Shown piece by piece: positions 41,538-50,901 of a stretch of DNA of 64,000 nucleotides (position 1 is the first letter of the stretch; the number at the start of each line of letters is the position of its first letter). The notes beneath the pieces are model-generated. The model made no database searches, was not told where the DNA came from, and worked only from the letters and a program-made list of their open reading frames with translations. The DNA comes from Streptomyces sp. DG2A-72 (GTDB lineage: Bacteria > Actinomycetota > Actinomycetes > Streptomycetales > Streptomycetaceae). Where the stretch lies: the NCBI RefSeq assembly GCF_030499575.1, contig NZ_JASTLC010000001.1, positions 1,240,001 to 1,304,000 of the forward strand, in the 5' to 3' direction. The translations under genes were made by a program, and so were the position numbers.

Positions 41538-43133
41538 TTACGGCTTGGGCGTGGCGTGCGGTGCGCAGGTCACGTCGGCGCCGTCCAGCTTGCCGGTGAG
41601 CAGGTAGGTGTCCACCCGCTCGTTGATGCACGGGTTGACCAGGCTGGTCACGCCGTGGGAGCCCGCGTCCTTCTCGGTGATCAGGCGGGAGCCCTTGAAG
41701 CGCTTGTGCAGTTCGACGGCTCCCCCGTACGGGGTGGCCGCGTCACGCGTGGACTGCACGATCAGCACGCCCGGCAGACCCTTGCCGGTCTTCACGTTCA
41801 CCGGGGTCTGCTGCTTGACCGGCCAGGTGGCGCACGGCAGGTTCATCCACGCGTTGGACCAGGTCAGGAACGGGTGGTTCGCGTGCAGCCGAGCGTTGTC
41901 GCGGTCCCACTTCTTCCAGCTGGTGGGCCACTTGGCGTCGGTGCACTCGACGGCCGTGTAGACGGCGTTGCCGTTCTCCGAGGCGGCATTGCCCGCGGTG
42001 TCCGACAGGTCGGGTGCGGCCGCGTCGACGAGCGCCTGGGTGTCGCCCGCGAAGTACTTGCTGAACACCGTGGCGACCGGCACCCACGAGGAGTCGTAGT
42101 ACGGAGCGCCCTGGAAGAAGCCGATCAGCTCGGCCGGTCCGACGACCCCGCCGATGGGGTTCTTCTTGGCCGTGGCACGCAGTTCGAGCCACTTCGCCTG
42201 GACGGCTTCGCGGGTGGTGCCGAGGTGGAAGGTGGCGTCGTTCGCGGCGACCCAGTCCTGCCAGTCCTGCCAGCGCGTCTCGAAGGCGACGTCCTGGTCG
42301 AGGTTGGACTCGTACCAGATCTTCTCCCGCGACGGGTTGACGACGCTGTCGACGACCATCCGGCGGACATGGCCCGGGAACATGGTGCCGTAGACCGCGC
42401 CGAGGTAGGTGCCGTAGGAGACGCCGAGGAAGTTGAGCTTCTTCTCGCCGAGCGCGGCCCGGATCACGTCCAGGTCGCGTGCGGTGTTCGGCGTGGTCAT
42501 GTGCGGCAGCATCTCGCCGCTGCGCTCGTAGCAGCCCTCGGCGTACTCGCGGGCCAGCTTGCGCTGGGCGAGCTTGTCGGCCTCGGAGTCCGGCACCGGG
42601 TCCAGCTTGGGCGCCTTCACGAACTCCTGCGGGTCGGCGCAGGAGATGGGCGCCGACTTGCCGACGCCGCGCGGGTCGAAGCCCACGAAGTCGTACGCCT
42701 TGGAGGTGTTGACCCACAGCGGGCTCTTGGTGGTGACCCGGCGCGGGAAGCGCAGGCCGGAACCGCCGGGGCCGCCGGGGTTGTAGAGGAGCGCACCCTG
42801 GCGCTCCGCCTTGGTGCCCGTGTTGCCGATGCGGTCGACGGCGAGCTTGATCTGCTTGCCGAACGGCTTGGCGTAGTCGAGCGGGACGGTGACCCAGCCG
42901 CACTGGATGGGCTTCTCCAGTCCCCAGTCAGCCGGGCAGTCCTGCCAGTCGATCCCGGCCTTCGCGGCGCGTGCGGCGGCCACCGACACGCCATGGTCCT
43001 CGCGGTCCTGCCCGTACCGGCTGGTCGCGCCGGCGGTGGGCGCCGCTACAGCACCCGCTATCAGGGTCGCCGTGACCAGCACTCCGGCCGAACCGAGCGC
43101 CGCAACCCGGCTTTTTGGTCTCATATCCCTCAA
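41538..43133 (-). CDS. tap: Secreted tripeptidyl aminopeptidase
   Basis: 531-residue exported serine peptidase removing N-terminal tripeptides. Signal peptide RPKSRVAALGSAGVLVTATLIAG with AxA near 36; mature part has NPGGPGGSG oxyanion loop, VGFDPRGVGKSAP, nucleophile in LGVSYGTYLGAVYG, Asp near STRDAATPYGGA and His in KDAGSHGVT, the Tap/TAP-like C-terminal domain. TTG 43133 is chosen because GGGGAGG lies 6 nt before it; ATG 43124 is a shorter option but its SD distance is poor. Probably converts extracellular protein to peptides. Confidence 0.93.
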   Translation of the reverse strand: MRDMRPKSRVAALGSAGVLVTATLIAGAVAAPTAGATSRYGQDREDHGVSVAAARAAKAGIDWQDCPADWGLEKPIQCGWVTVPLDYAKPFGKQIKLAVDRIGNTGTKAERQGALLYNPGGPGGSGLRFPRRVTTKSPLWVNTSKAYDFVGFDPRGVGKSAPISCADPQEFVKAPKLDPVPDSEADKLAQRKLAREYAEGCYERSGEMLPHMTTPNTARDLDVIRAALGEKKLNFLGVSYGTYLGAVYGTMFPGHVRRMVVDSVVNPSREKIWYESNLDQDVAFETRWQDWQDWVAANDATFHLGTTREAVQAKWLELRATAKKNPIGGVVGPAELIGFFQGAPYYDSSWVPVATVFSKYFAGDTQALVDAAAPDLSDTAGNAASENGNAVYTAVECTDAKWPTSWKKWDRDNARLHANHPFLTWSNAWMNLPCATWPVKQQTPVNVKTGKGLPGVLIVQSTRDAATPYGGAVELHKRFKGSRLITEKDAGSHGVTSLVNPCINERVDTYLLTGKLDGADVTCAPHATPKP

Positions 43134-43238
43134 GTGGGACCTCCCCGTACGTCGTGGTGATGAGTACGGGGATCCTCTCGGCTGTGTGATCCCTGAGAAC
43201 AGGGTTGACGGGCGTTCTTTGCCAATCCGATAAGCGGA

Positions 43239-44021
43239 TTACGCCGTTCGCTGGCCGGAACCCTCTCCGAGAACCACCAGCGCCTCGTCCAGCACCCGGC
43301 GCAGCCGCAGCGCGTCCGGCGCGACGGCCGTGACCAGCGCGGCGGGCCCGGCGAGCGGCGTCACGGCAGCCGTGTCCCCGACGACCCGAGCCACCGCGGG
43401 CTCGGCCGCGAACTCCGGTCGTACGACGACCAGTTGTCCCACGGCCCGATGCCCTCCGAGGACGGCGGGCCCGTCCCAGCCGCCCGGCGCCCCGGGCCCG
43501 CACGCCAGCTCCTGGTCGAGGACGGTCCGTCCCGCGATCCGCACAGTGAGACGGCTGGTGAGCCTTCCGGGTTCCTCACCGACGCGACCGAGTACCTGTT
43601 CTTCGCGCAGCACGAGCCGGGCGCTCGCACCGAGGTCGACCTGTGTGCCGACATACAGATCGCTGCCGCCCGCTGAGATCAACTGCTCGGGCAGCCAGCG
43701 CAGTTCACCTCCGTCGGCGACGGAGAGCCGCACGTCGTAGCGCGCCTCGCCCTTCGTCTGCCCGGGCAGCGCGATGGTCGCCGCGGCCGACCCGACCCTC
43801 AACCGGGCCCCTTCGGCCACGTCCGCGACCACCGTGAAGTGGTCCCCGCCGAGCGGCCCGCTCATCGCGCCGACGAGCATGACATGCGCCTGGGGGCCAC
43901 TCCCCCGCGTACGCCGCAGGGCGATCGGCCCCTCGCCCTCCAGCACCGGCAGAGCCGTACCGCCGCGTCCGTCCTCCCGGGCGCCGATCCTCGCGGTGGC
44001 CCGCACACCGGTCACGGTCAC
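43239..44021 (-). CDS. ureD: Urease accessory protein UreD
   Basis: 260 residues. Chaperone that with UreF and UreG loads nickel and CO2 into urease. Seen: [72 protein letters not shown], all UreD-type. Weakly conserved family, but it is the last gene of the urease operon. GTG 44021 overlaps the ureG stop (GTGA); GTG 44015, with GGAGG 8 nt upstream, is an equally good start. Confidence 0.9.
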   Translation of the reverse strand: MTVTGVRATARIGAREDGRGGTALPVLEGEGPIALRRTRGSGPQAHVMLVGAMSGPLGGDHFTVVADVAEGARLRVGSAAATIALPGQTKGEARYDVRLSVADGGELRWLPEQLISAGGSDLYVGTQVDLGASARLVLREEQVLGRVGEEPGRLTSRLTVRIAGRTVLDQELACGPGAPGGWDGPAVLGGHRAVGQLVVVRPEFAAEPAVARVVGDTAAVTPLAGPAALVTAVAPDALRLRRVLDEALVVLGEGSGQRTA

Positions 44022-44695
44022 GCCCTCCACGAAACCAGCTGCGCCCGCACCCACCCGGCGACGTCCGCCACGCCGGCCTCGCTCCTCAACGACTGGAACA
44101 CGACGGGCAGTTCGGCCCGCTGCGCCTTGGCATCGGCCGCCATCCGCGCCAGGTCAGAGCCGACGTACGGTGCCAGGTCGGTCTTGTTCACGACCAGCAG
44201 ATCGGCGGTGGTGACGCCGGGTCCCCCCTTCCTCGGAATGTCGTCCCCTCCGGCGACATCGATCACGAAGATCTGCGCGTCGACGAGCCCCTTGGAGAAG
44301 GTGGCGGTGAGGTTGTCCCCACCGGATTCGACGAGGATCAGATCGAGCGGCCCGACCTCGTCCTCCAGATCCTCGACGGCTTCCAGATTCGCGGAAATGT
44401 CGTCCCGGATCGCGGTGTGCGGACAGGCCCCCGTCTCCACAGCGGTGATCCGCTCCGGCGGCAACACTGCCTCCTTGAGCAGGAACTCAGCGTCCTCGCG
44501 CGTGTAGATGTCGTTGGTGACCACGGCAAGGGACAGTTCGTCACGCAGGGCACGACAGAGCGCGGCGACGGTGGCGGTCTTCCCGGATCCGACGGGTCCG
44601 CCGAGTCCGATACGGAGGGCACGACGGGAGCCGTCGGGGCGGTGGGCGTCGGCGCTCAGGGCGGAAACGCCCTCGTGAGAGTGGTCAAGATGCAT
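44018..44695 (-). CDS. ureG: Urease accessory GTPase UreG
   Basis: 225 residues. GTPase driving nickel insertion. P-loop [29 protein letters not shown], the metal-binding CPH motif in [33 protein letters not shown], and [12 protein letters not shown] (NKxD). N-terminal His-Asp-Ser-His (MHLDHSHEG) may bind nickel. Separated from ureF by a dispersed element. Confidence 0.97.
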   Translation of the reverse strand: MHLDHSHEGVSALSADAHRPDGSRRALRIGLGGPVGSGKTATVAALCRALRDELSLAVVTNDIYTREDAEFLLKEAVLPPERITAVETGACPHTAIRDDISANLEAVEDLEDEVGPLDLILVESGGDNLTATFSKGLVDAQIFVIDVAGGDDIPRKGGPGVTTADLLVVNKTDLAPYVGSDLARMAADAKAQRAELPVVFQSLRSEAGVADVAGWVRAQLVSWRA

Positions 44696-44715
44696 AGAGG
44701 CGGCTCCAATGACTA

Positions 44716-44815
44716 ACCAGCCCGTCCGGCGTTTGAGGACGAGGCCGTTCAGGCCGATACGGGGCCTGGGGGCGCAGCCCCCAGGGATGGGACGGGTAGG
44801 GGCGGCGGGGGCGAA
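44716..44815 (-). repeat. Dispersed-type intergenic element between ureF and ureG
   Basis: About 100 bp starting near CCAGCCCGTCCGGCG and containing the perfect hairpin CCTGGGGGC-GCA-GCCCCCAGG (44765-44785). From memory this sequence type (CCGTCCGGCGTTTGAGGACG) recurs between genes in many Streptomyces genomes; only one copy is in this window. Confidence 0.6.
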
Positions 44816-44821
44816 AGAAAC

Positions 44822-45496
44822 TCAGGACGCAAACAGCCGTACAGCCCAAGCCGCATGCACCTCCGCCCCGATCTCCAGCAACGGAGCCGAACCCGCGGGC
44901 AACACCCCGACCCCCTCGTCGACCACTCGCCGAGCCGCCTCCACCGCCCGATCCGCAACCAGGTCCATCTCAGGCGCCAACCGCGCCAGAACCCCCGTCG
45001 CATCGAACGGATCAAGACTCAACAACCGCACCGTCGCCGAAGCAGCCCCGCTCACACACTCGTACACCGAGCAGTACGCCGCATCCACAGCCCCCAACCC
45101 GGCAGCCCGCGCCGCAAGCCCCAGAACCACCGGCTGATGCGCCCCCTTGGGGAACTCCCGTGCCAGCGCGTCGAGTTCAGAAGACGGCCACGTCGCCCGA
45201 GCGGCCCGCATCAACTGCCGCCCCAGCTTCCGCGCGGCAACACGCAACGCCTCGGACGGTGTACGCGCATCCGCCGCCGCATCCAGCGACACCGGATCGA
45301 CCCCCACCGCGGCAGCAGCCGCCAGCGCCCCCGACACCAGCCCCGCCGTATGCAACCGCCCCCGGCAGAAGGCCTCCAGACTCGCCGCCCCGGTGACCCG
45401 CCCGGCCTTGACCGCGGCCTCGGCCCCACCGGAGTGCGCATGCCCCCCGGCGGGAAAACGGCCGTCGGCCAGAACGAGTAGCGCTGCCCTGGACAT
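44822..45496 (-). CDS. ureF: Urease accessory protein UreF
   Basis: 224 residues. Nickel-insertion chaperone controlling UreG. LLVLADGRFPAGGHAHSGGAE at the N-terminus (typical FPxGxxxHSxGLE), YCSVYECVSGAASATVRLLSLDP near the C-terminus. 11 bp after ureC. All-helical as expected. Confidence 0.93.
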   Translation of the reverse strand: MSRAALLVLADGRFPAGGHAHSGGAEAAVKAGRVTGAASLEAFCRGRLHTAGLVSGALAAAAAVGVDPVSLDAAADARTPSEALRVAARKLGRQLMRAARATWPSSELDALAREFPKGAHQPVVLGLAARAAGLGAVDAAYCSVYECVSGAASATVRLLSLDPFDATGVLARLAPEMDLVADRAVEAARRVVDEGVGVLPAGSAPLLEIGAEVHAAWAVRLFAS

Positions 45497-45507
45497 CGGA
45501 CCCGGCC

Positions 45508-47229
45508 TCAGAAGAGGAAGTAACGCTGGGCCATGGGCAGTTCGGCGGCGGCGGTCGCCTCGACCAGCTCCCCGTCGATGTGCACGGCGAAGCTGTCGGG
45601 GTCGACCTGCACCCGCGGCCGTGCGTCGTTCTCCCGCATGTCGGCCTTGGTCACGGCACGCGTCGACGCGATGGCGACGAACGTCTTCCCGAGCTGGAGC
45701 CGGTCCGGCAGCCCGTCCTCGATCGCCAACGGCGCGACGAAGTTGACCGAGTTGGACGCCGGCGCCCGCCCGATCGCACCGAACATCGGCCTCGGAAGGA
45801 TCGGCTGCGGGGTCGGAATGGAGGCGTTCGCGTCACCCATCTGCGCGTACGCGATCTGCCCGCCCTTGATGACGAGCTGCGGCTTGACGCCGAAGAACGC
45901 GGGCTCCCACAGCACGAGGTCGGCGAGCTTGCCGGTCTCGACGGAACCGATCTCGCCCGCCAGGCCCTGCGCGAGCGCCGGGTTGATCGTGTACTTGGCG
46001 ACATAGCGACGTACTCGACGATTGTCCGCGCGCCCGTCACCCGGCAGGACACCCCGTCGCCGCTTCATCACGTGCGCCGTCTGCCAGGTCCGCATGATGA
46101 CCTCGCCGACCCGGCCCATGGCCTGGGAGTCCGAGGAGATGATCGAGATGGCGCCCAGGTCGTGCAGGATGTCCTCGGCGCCGATCGTGGACGGCCGGAT
46201 CCGGGACTCGGCGAAGGCCAGGTCCTCCGGCACGGCCGCGTTCAGGTGGTGGCACACCATCAGCATGTCGAGGTGTTCCTCGGCGGTGTTCACCGTGAAC
46301 GGCCGCGTCGGATTCGTCGAGCTCGGCAGCACATGCGGCTCGGAGACCACGGTCATGATGTCGGGCGCGTGCCCGCCGCCCGCGCCCTCGGTGTGGTACG
46401 CGTGGATGCCGCGTCCGGCGATCGCGGCGAGGGTGTCGCCCACGAACCCGGCCTCGTTCAAGGTGTCCGTGTGGATGGCGACCTGGATACCCGTCTGATC
46501 CGCCACCGTCAGCGAGGCGTCGATGACGGCCGGAGTGGACCCCCAGTCCTCATGCAGCTTCAGACCCAGCGCTCCACCACGGATCTGCGACAGCATCGCC
46601 TCGTGGGAGACGGTGTTGCCCTTGCCCAGCAGACCGAAGTTGACGGGGTAGGCCTCCATCGCCTCCAGCATCCGGGCCAGATGCCAGGGGCCGGGGGTGA
46701 CCGTGGTCGCCTTGGAGCCCTCGGCCGGGCCCGTGCCGCCGCCGATCAGCGTGGTGATGCCGGAGGACAGCGCCTCGTCGGCGATCTGCGGGCAGATGAA
46801 GTGGACGTGCGCGTCGATGGCACCGGCCGTCACGATCCGCCCGTTGCCCGCGATGACCTCGGTCTCGGGGCCGATGACGAGGTCGGGGTGCACCCCGTCC
46901 ATGGTGTCGGGGTTGCCTGCCTTGCCGATGCCGGTGATCCGGCCGTCGCGGATGCCGATGTCGGCCTTGACGATCCCCCAGTGGTCGACCACCACGGCAC
47001 CCGTGATGACCGTGTCCGGGGTGCCGTCTGCGCGCGTAGCACGCGACTGGCCCATGGACTCGCGGATGACCTTGCCACCGCCGAACACCGCCTCGTCACC
47101 GGCGAGTCCGGGCCCGCCACTGCGGTCCTCCTCGATCTCGATCAGCAGATCGGTGTCGGCCAGCCGGATCCGGTCGCCGGTGGTCGGGCCGAACAGGTCG
47201 GCGTACGCGGCACGCGAGATCTCAGGCAT
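45508..47229 (-). CDS. ureC: Urease alpha subunit
   Basis: 573 residues, catalytic subunit hydrolysing urea. Carbamylated Lys in [13 protein letters not shown]; nickel ligands in [19 protein letters not shown] (His); [13 protein letters not shown]; catalytic [22 protein letters not shown]. Overlaps ureB by 8 nt. No UreE is encoded, typical of actinomycete clusters. ATG 47229 gives the family N-terminus [19 protein letters not shown]. Confidence 0.98.
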   Translation of the reverse strand: MPEISRAAYADLFGPTTGDRIRLADTDLLIEIEEDRSGGPGLAGDEAVFGGGKVIRESMGQSRATRADGTPDTVITGAVVVDHWGIVKADIGIRDGRITGIGKAGNPDTMDGVHPDLVIGPETEVIAGNGRIVTAGAIDAHVHFICPQIADEALSSGITTLIGGGTGPAEGSKATTVTPGPWHLARMLEAMEAYPVNFGLLGKGNTVSHEAMLSQIRGGALGLKLHEDWGSTPAVIDASLTVADQTGIQVAIHTDTLNEAGFVGDTLAAIAGRGIHAYHTEGAGGGHAPDIMTVVSEPHVLPSSTNPTRPFTVNTAEEHLDMLMVCHHLNAAVPEDLAFAESRIRPSTIGAEDILHDLGAISIISSDSQAMGRVGEVIMRTWQTAHVMKRRRGVLPGDGRADNRRVRRYVAKYTINPALAQGLAGEIGSVETGKLADLVLWEPAFFGVKPQLVIKGGQIAYAQMGDANASIPTPQPILPRPMFGAIGRAPASNSVNFVAPLAIEDGLPDRLQLGKTFVAIASTRAVTKADMRENDARPRVQVDPDSFAVHIDGELVEATAAAELPMAQRYFLF

Positions 47230-47533
47230 CGAGGGCACCTCCGGTCTCCCCGCGCAGCCCGGGCACGACACGGGCGCCGGTGAGGGGGACGAGTTCGACG
47301 TCGACGGGGATGCCGGGCTCGAACCGTACGGCCGTACCGGCGGCAATGTTGAGCCGCTTGCCGCGGGCGGCGGCGCGGTCGAAGTCCAGACCGGGGTTGG
47401 CCTCGGCGAAGTGGTAGTGGGAGCCGACCTGGACGGGCCGGTCGGCGGCGTTGAGGACGGTCAGACTGGTGACCTCGCGGCCCTCGTTGTACACAACGGG
47501 CTCGTCCGCGAACAGGATCTCGCCAGGGATCAT
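47222..47533 (-). CDS. ureB: Urease beta subunit
   Basis: 103 residues. [36 protein letters not shown] and [13 protein letters not shown] are typical. ATG 47533 chosen to give standard length; the reading frame is open further upstream but unconserved. Confidence 0.96.
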   Translation of the reverse strand: MIPGEILFADEPVVYNEGREVTSLTVLNAADRPVQVGSHYHFAEANPGLDFDRAAARGKRLNIAAGTAVRFEPGIPVDVELVPLTGARVVPGLRGETGGALDA

Positions 47534-47582
47534 CGGCTCACTCCGGGATTCTTCGGCGCTCCGGGATTCATCGGCCGGCCCC

Positions 47583-47885
47583 TCAGACGATCGGGTCATG
47601 GACGGTGACGAGCTTGGTGCCGTCCGGGAAGGTCGCCTCGACCTGGACGTCGTGGATCATCTCGGGGATGCCTTCCATGACGTCGTCCCGGGTGAGCAGC
47701 TTGCGTCCGGAGGACATGAGCTCGGCGACCGTACGCCCGTCACGGGCGCCCTCGAGGATGTGCGCGGTGATGAGGGCGACCGCCTCGGGGTGGTTGAGCC
47801 TGAGGCCGCGGGCCCGGCGCTTCTCGGCCACGTCGGCCGCCACGTGGATGAGCAGCCTCTCCTGCTCGTGCGGGGTCAGTTGCAC
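47583..47885 (-). CDS. ureA: Urease gamma subunit
   Basis: 100 residues. [44 protein letters not shown] and [18 protein letters not shown] 47885 (VQLTPHEQ) corresponds to the family start; AGGTGG precedes it. First gene of ureABCFGD. Gap of 49 bp to ureB. Confidence 0.96.
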   Translation of the reverse strand: MQLTPHEQERLLIHVAADVAEKRRARGLRLNHPEAVALITAHILEGARDGRTVAELMSSGRKLLTRDDVMEGIPEMIHDVQVEATFPDGTKLVTVHDPIV

Positions 47886-48037
47886 GTCCCACCTCTCATC
47901 CTCGCTCCGGACCGTGCGGGGTCCGGTTGCCGCGGCCACGGGGCAAAGTGCCTGGTGGCGTGGATGAGCAGGCTAGTTGGAAGGAGTTTCAGGCACGTTG
48001 TCACAAGTTTCGGGCACGTTAACCGGACTGTGATCCA

Positions 48038-48667
48038 TCAGACCTCGGGCTGCGGATCCCGTGCGCCCATCAACGCCCGCAGGCCGCGCTGGAGGACTTC
48101 TACGGGGGCTGGACCGAACATCGTCTGCTGGGCGATGAACCCCTGCACGGCGGCGATCATGGTCCGCGCGACATCATCCGCGGGCACGTCCCTCGGCATC
48201 ATCCCGGCGTCCTGGTATGCCTCGACAATCCGCCCCCAGGCCACGCGAATCGCCCCGAACCCCTTGAGCATGACGGCGGCCAGATCCTTGTTGCGCAGTG
48301 ATTCCGCCCAGACCTGAATGATCAGCCGCGGGAACACCGGCTCGCCGTCGACGGTCAGGTGGGCCCGCGCACCATAGGTCCGGCCCAGCACCGAGCCGAT
48401 CAGGACGTCCGGCGGCGGGGGCGGGGCCTGCTCGGCGGCGGCCTCGAAGGACATGCGCACCTCCCCGAGCACTTCGGTGAAGATCGCGGTGATCAGCTCG
48501 TCCTTCCCGCTGAAATAGCGGTACACCGCGCCGGCCGAGAGATCCGCCTCCTTCAGCACATCCTGCATGGACGTGGCGTGGAAGCCGTTGCGGGCGAAGC
48601 AGCGGGCGGCGCCGTCCAGGATCTGGCGGCGGCGGGCGTCGAGGTGTGCCTGGGATACGCGGGCCAT
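48038..48667 (-). CDS. TetR-family regulator
   Basis: 209 residues. HTH RRRQILDGAARCFARNGFHATSMQDVLKEADLSAGAVYRYFSGKDEL. Ligand domain with AEQAPPPPPDVLIG and LIIQVWAESLRNKDL. ATG 48667 after a clear AT-rich control region. Divergent from a membrane protein with two near-identical repeats between, so a repressor of it and itself. Confidence 0.92.
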   Translation of the reverse strand: MARVSQAHLDARRRQILDGAARCFARNGFHATSMQDVLKEADLSAGAVYRYFSGKDELITAIFTEVLGEVRMSFEAAAEQAPPPPPDVLIGSVLGRTYGARAHLTVDGEPVFPRLIIQVWAESLRNKDLAAVMLKGFGAIRVAWGRIVEAYQDAGMMPRDVPADDVARTMIAAVQGFIAQQTMFGPAPVEVLQRGLRALMGARDPQPEV

Positions 48668-48679
48668 GCACCAAAAGTA

Positions 48680-48755
48680 AAACGAACATTCCTTCTTGAC
48701 AAGACGCGGCATCCGCAAGACGGTGGTGACAGAGCAAAAACGAACGATCCTTCTT
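48680..48755. promoter_or_regulatory. Two near-identical operator-like repeats between TetR and membrane protein genes
   Basis: AAACGAACATTCCTTCTT at 48680-48697 and AAACGAACGATCCTTCTT at 48738-48755 differ at two positions, 58 bp apart. Each contains the half palindrome ACGAAC-n2-TCnTT seen in TetR operators. TTGACA (48696-48701) overlaps the first, so it would block a promoter. Confidence 0.65.
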
Positions 48756-48791
48756 TTTAAACTCACACCTCGCCGATCCGAGGGGAAACCC

Positions 48792-49808
48792 ATGTCCACC
48801 GTCACCGCTGCACCCGCCGGCGACACCGCGTCAGCCCCGTCGCACACCCGCCGCCTGATCGCGATCCTCGTGCTCGTCCCGGTCGTCTCGGCCCTGGCGC
48901 TGTGGGCCTTCGCCTGGCCCGCCGCCCGCAGCGCGCCGCACGACCTGCCGCTCGGCGTGGCCGGGCCCGCCGCCGCGACGACGCAGGTGGAGGAGCGACT
49001 GGCACAGCGGGAGGGCGCGTTCGACGTCCATCGCTACGCCGACGAGGCCGCCGCCCGGGACGCCATCGAGGACCGGACCGTATACGGCGCGATCGTCGTC
49101 ACCCCCGAAGGCCCCGCACTGCTGACCTCCACGGCCGCGAGCCCGGTCGTCTCGCAACTCCTGCAGCAGGCGTCCGCCGACATGAACCCGGTCAGGACGG
49201 TCGACGTCGTGGCCGCCCCCGAGAACGATCCACGCGGCGCGGCCCTCAACGCGAGCGTGCTGCCGCTCGCGCTGGCCGGTATCGCGGCCGGCGCGGTGGT
49301 GACCCTCCTCGGGCTGCGCGGACTGCGCGCCGTGGCCGCACTGATCGGCGCCGCCGCCCTGGTCGGCATCGCGGCGACCGCGATCGCGGACAGCTGGCTG
49401 AACGTCCTGACCGGTGACTGGTGGGCGGAGGCCGGCTCGCTCGGCCTGGCCACCCTGGCCGTGAGCGGCGCCGTCGCCGGACTCGCCGCGCTCATCGGTC
49501 TCGCCGGAACAGGGCTCGCCGCCGGTGTGGTGATGCTGTTCGGCAACCCGTGGTCCGGGGCGGCCTCGGCGCCGCAGATGCTGCCGGAGCCCGCAGGGAC
49601 GATCGGCCAGTGGCTGCCGCCCGGCGCGGGGACGACCCTGCTGCGCTCGGTGTCGTTCTTCGACGGCGCGGCGGCGACCGGGCCCGCGCTGACGCTGACC
49701 TGGTGGGCGACGCTGGGCCTGGGCGCCGTACTGCTCGGGAATGCGCTCAACGGGCGGCCGCGGAAGGAGGCGCCGACGGCCACGCGGGAGCTTTCGCGGG
49801 TCGGCTGA
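48792..49808 (+). CDS. Membrane protein of YhgE/ABC-2 permease type
   Basis: 338 residues. One TM at the N-terminus (LIAILVLVPVVSALALWAFAW), an extracytoplasmic region of about 120 residues including LPLGVAGPAAATTQVEERLA (as in Pip/YhgE), then five or six TM helices and a Pro/Gly-rich loop GNPWSGAASAPQMLPEPAG before the last. Such single-gene transporters under TetR control often confer export or stress tolerance. ATG 48792 with SD GAGGGGAAA. Confidence 0.82.
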   Translation: MSTVTAAPAGDTASAPSHTRRLIAILVLVPVVSALALWAFAWPAARSAPHDLPLGVAGPAAATTQVEERLAQREGAFDVHRYADEAAARDAIEDRTVYGAIVVTPEGPALLTSTAASPVVSQLLQQASADMNPVRTVDVVAAPENDPRGAALNASVLPLALAGIAAGAVVTLLGLRGLRAVAALIGAAALVGIAATAIADSWLNVLTGDWWAEAGSLGLATLAVSGAVAGLAALIGLAGTGLAAGVVMLFGNPWSGAASAPQMLPEPAGTIGQWLPPGAGTTLLRSVSFFDGAAATGPALTLTWWATLGLGAVLLGNALNGRPRKEAPTATRELSRVG

Positions 49809-49850
49809 CCGGCGTCCGCACAAGCACAAGCCGGCCCCGTCGGCCGCACA

Positions 49851-49890
49851 ACGAGCCTGCCGTGTACCCCCAGGTGCACGGCAGGCTCGT
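49851..49890. terminator. Bidirectional terminator between membrane protein and antitoxin gene
   Basis: Perfect 14-bp arms ACGAGCCTGCCGTG / CACGGCAGGCTCGT, 12-nt loop. The antitoxin stop lies 1 bp away, so no toxin gene can follow it in the same transcript. Confidence 0.85.
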
Positions 49891-49891
49891 G

Positions 49892-50170
49892 CTATCCCTG
49901 ATCGGCCCCGCGATGCTCCGCGGCGATGCCGAACCGCTGCCGTTCGCGGGGAGCCGAGGCGAGTTCGCGGACGGTGGAGACCGAGCTGATCACCTGCTCG
50001 TCCGCGGGCTCCTGGAGCTGCTCGAGTCGTTCGAGGTCGGCGGCGGAGACAAGGGCGACGAGGGGCTTGCCGTGCCGCGTCACGACGACGCGCTCACCGC
50101 CGTACACCACCTTGTTGATCAGGTCGGCGAGCTCAGCCCTGGCTTGCGTCACCGGAATCTCGTAGGCCAT
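49892..50170 (-). CDS. Orphan Phd/YefM-type antitoxin
   Basis: 92 residues with the Phd/YefM N-terminal DNA-binding fold [49 protein letters not shown]. The C-terminal tail ([20 protein letters not shown]) would be the toxin-binding part. No toxin gene (Doc, YoeB or PIN) lies either side: downstream is the terminator, upstream the divergent clpP. A TGTACA-type site lies 38-61 bp upstream. Function as a stand-alone repressor is plausible. Confidence 0.88.
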   Translation of the reverse strand: MAYEIPVTQARAELADLINKVVYGGERVVVTRHGKPLVALVSAADLERLEQLQEPADEQVISSVSTVRELASAPRERQRFGIAAEHRGADQG

Positions 50171-50207
50171 GCCACCCAGCTTACGGTGACCCCCTCACGC
50201 TCGTTCC

Positions 50208-50231
50208 GTACATCCTGTACATTTTTTACAG
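50208..50231. promoter_or_regulatory. TGTACA operator between yefM-like gene and clpP
   Basis: GTACA-tcc-TGTAC inverted repeat (50208-50220), the right arm extending to TGTACA then T6 and ACA. TGTACA is the core bound by YefM antitoxins in E. coli. It is in the shared promoter region of the antitoxin and clpP. Confidence 0.6.
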
Positions 50232-50259
50232 AGACAGCTCTGCCGAGGAGGGGTTCGTC

Positions 50260-50895
50260 ATGACCCGACCGTCCGCCCGCCATGTCCTGCCCGAGTTCAC
50301 GGAGCGCACCAGCTTCGGGAAGAAGACGATGGACCCGTACTCGAAGCTGCTGGAGGAGCGGATCGTCTTTCTCGGCACCCCGATCGACGACACCTCGGCG
50401 AACGACGTGATGGCGCAGTTCATGCACCTCGAGTACCAGGACCCCGACCGGGACATCTCGCTCTACATCAACTCCCCCGGCGGCTCCTTCAGCGCGATGT
50501 CGGCGATCTACGACACGCTGCAGTACGTCACCTGCGACGTGGAGACGATCTGCCTGGGCCAGGCGGGCGCGTCCGCCGCCGCGCTGCTGGCCGCGGGCAC
50601 ACCGGGCAAGCGGTTCGCGCTGCCGGGCGCGCGCATGGTGATCCATCAGCCAGGGCTGCCCGAGCCGATCGAGGGACAGGCCACCGACCTCGCCATCCAC
50701 GCCGAGGAGTTGATGCGGATCAGGGCCCGCCTGGAGGAGATGCTCGTACGGCACACCGGGCGCACGCGCGAGCAGGTGAGCGCGGACATCGAGCGGGACA
50801 AGATCCTCACCGCGCAGCAGGCCCTGACCTACGGGCTGGTGGACCGGATCATCCCGAGCCGCAGGTCCACCATGGCTCCGCCCACGGGGAGGTGA
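50260..50895 (+). CDS. ClpP-family protease subunit with displaced active-site serine
   Basis: 211-residue ClpP homologue. The core is standard: [49 protein letters not shown] (His129), ADIERDKIL (Asp180), YGLVDRIIP. In the serine motif the order is [14 protein letters not shown] against the usual GQAASAAAVLLAAG, so with no gap the catalytic position (104) is Ala and Ser is at 105. It may be inactive, or partner an active ClpP in mixed rings. ATG 50260 with GGAGGGG. Codes for no propeptide as long as the major ClpPs. Confidence 0.9.
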   Translation: MTRPSARHVLPEFTERTSFGKKTMDPYSKLLEERIVFLGTPIDDTSANDVMAQFMHLEYQDPDRDISLYINSPGGSFSAMSAIYDTLQYVTCDVETICLGQAGASAAALLAAGTPGKRFALPGARMVIHQPGLPEPIEGQATDLAIHAEELMRIRARLEEMLVRHTGRTREQVSADIERDKILTAQQALTYGLVDRIIPSRRSTMAPPTGR

Positions 50896-50901
50896 CCGCC
50901 G

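Noticed and set aside
49892..50170. A toxin gene partnered with the YefM-type antitoxin
   Set aside because: The downstream side is filled by a terminator and a convergent gene; upstream is clpP. No Doc, YoeB, RelE or PIN-like frame is present.
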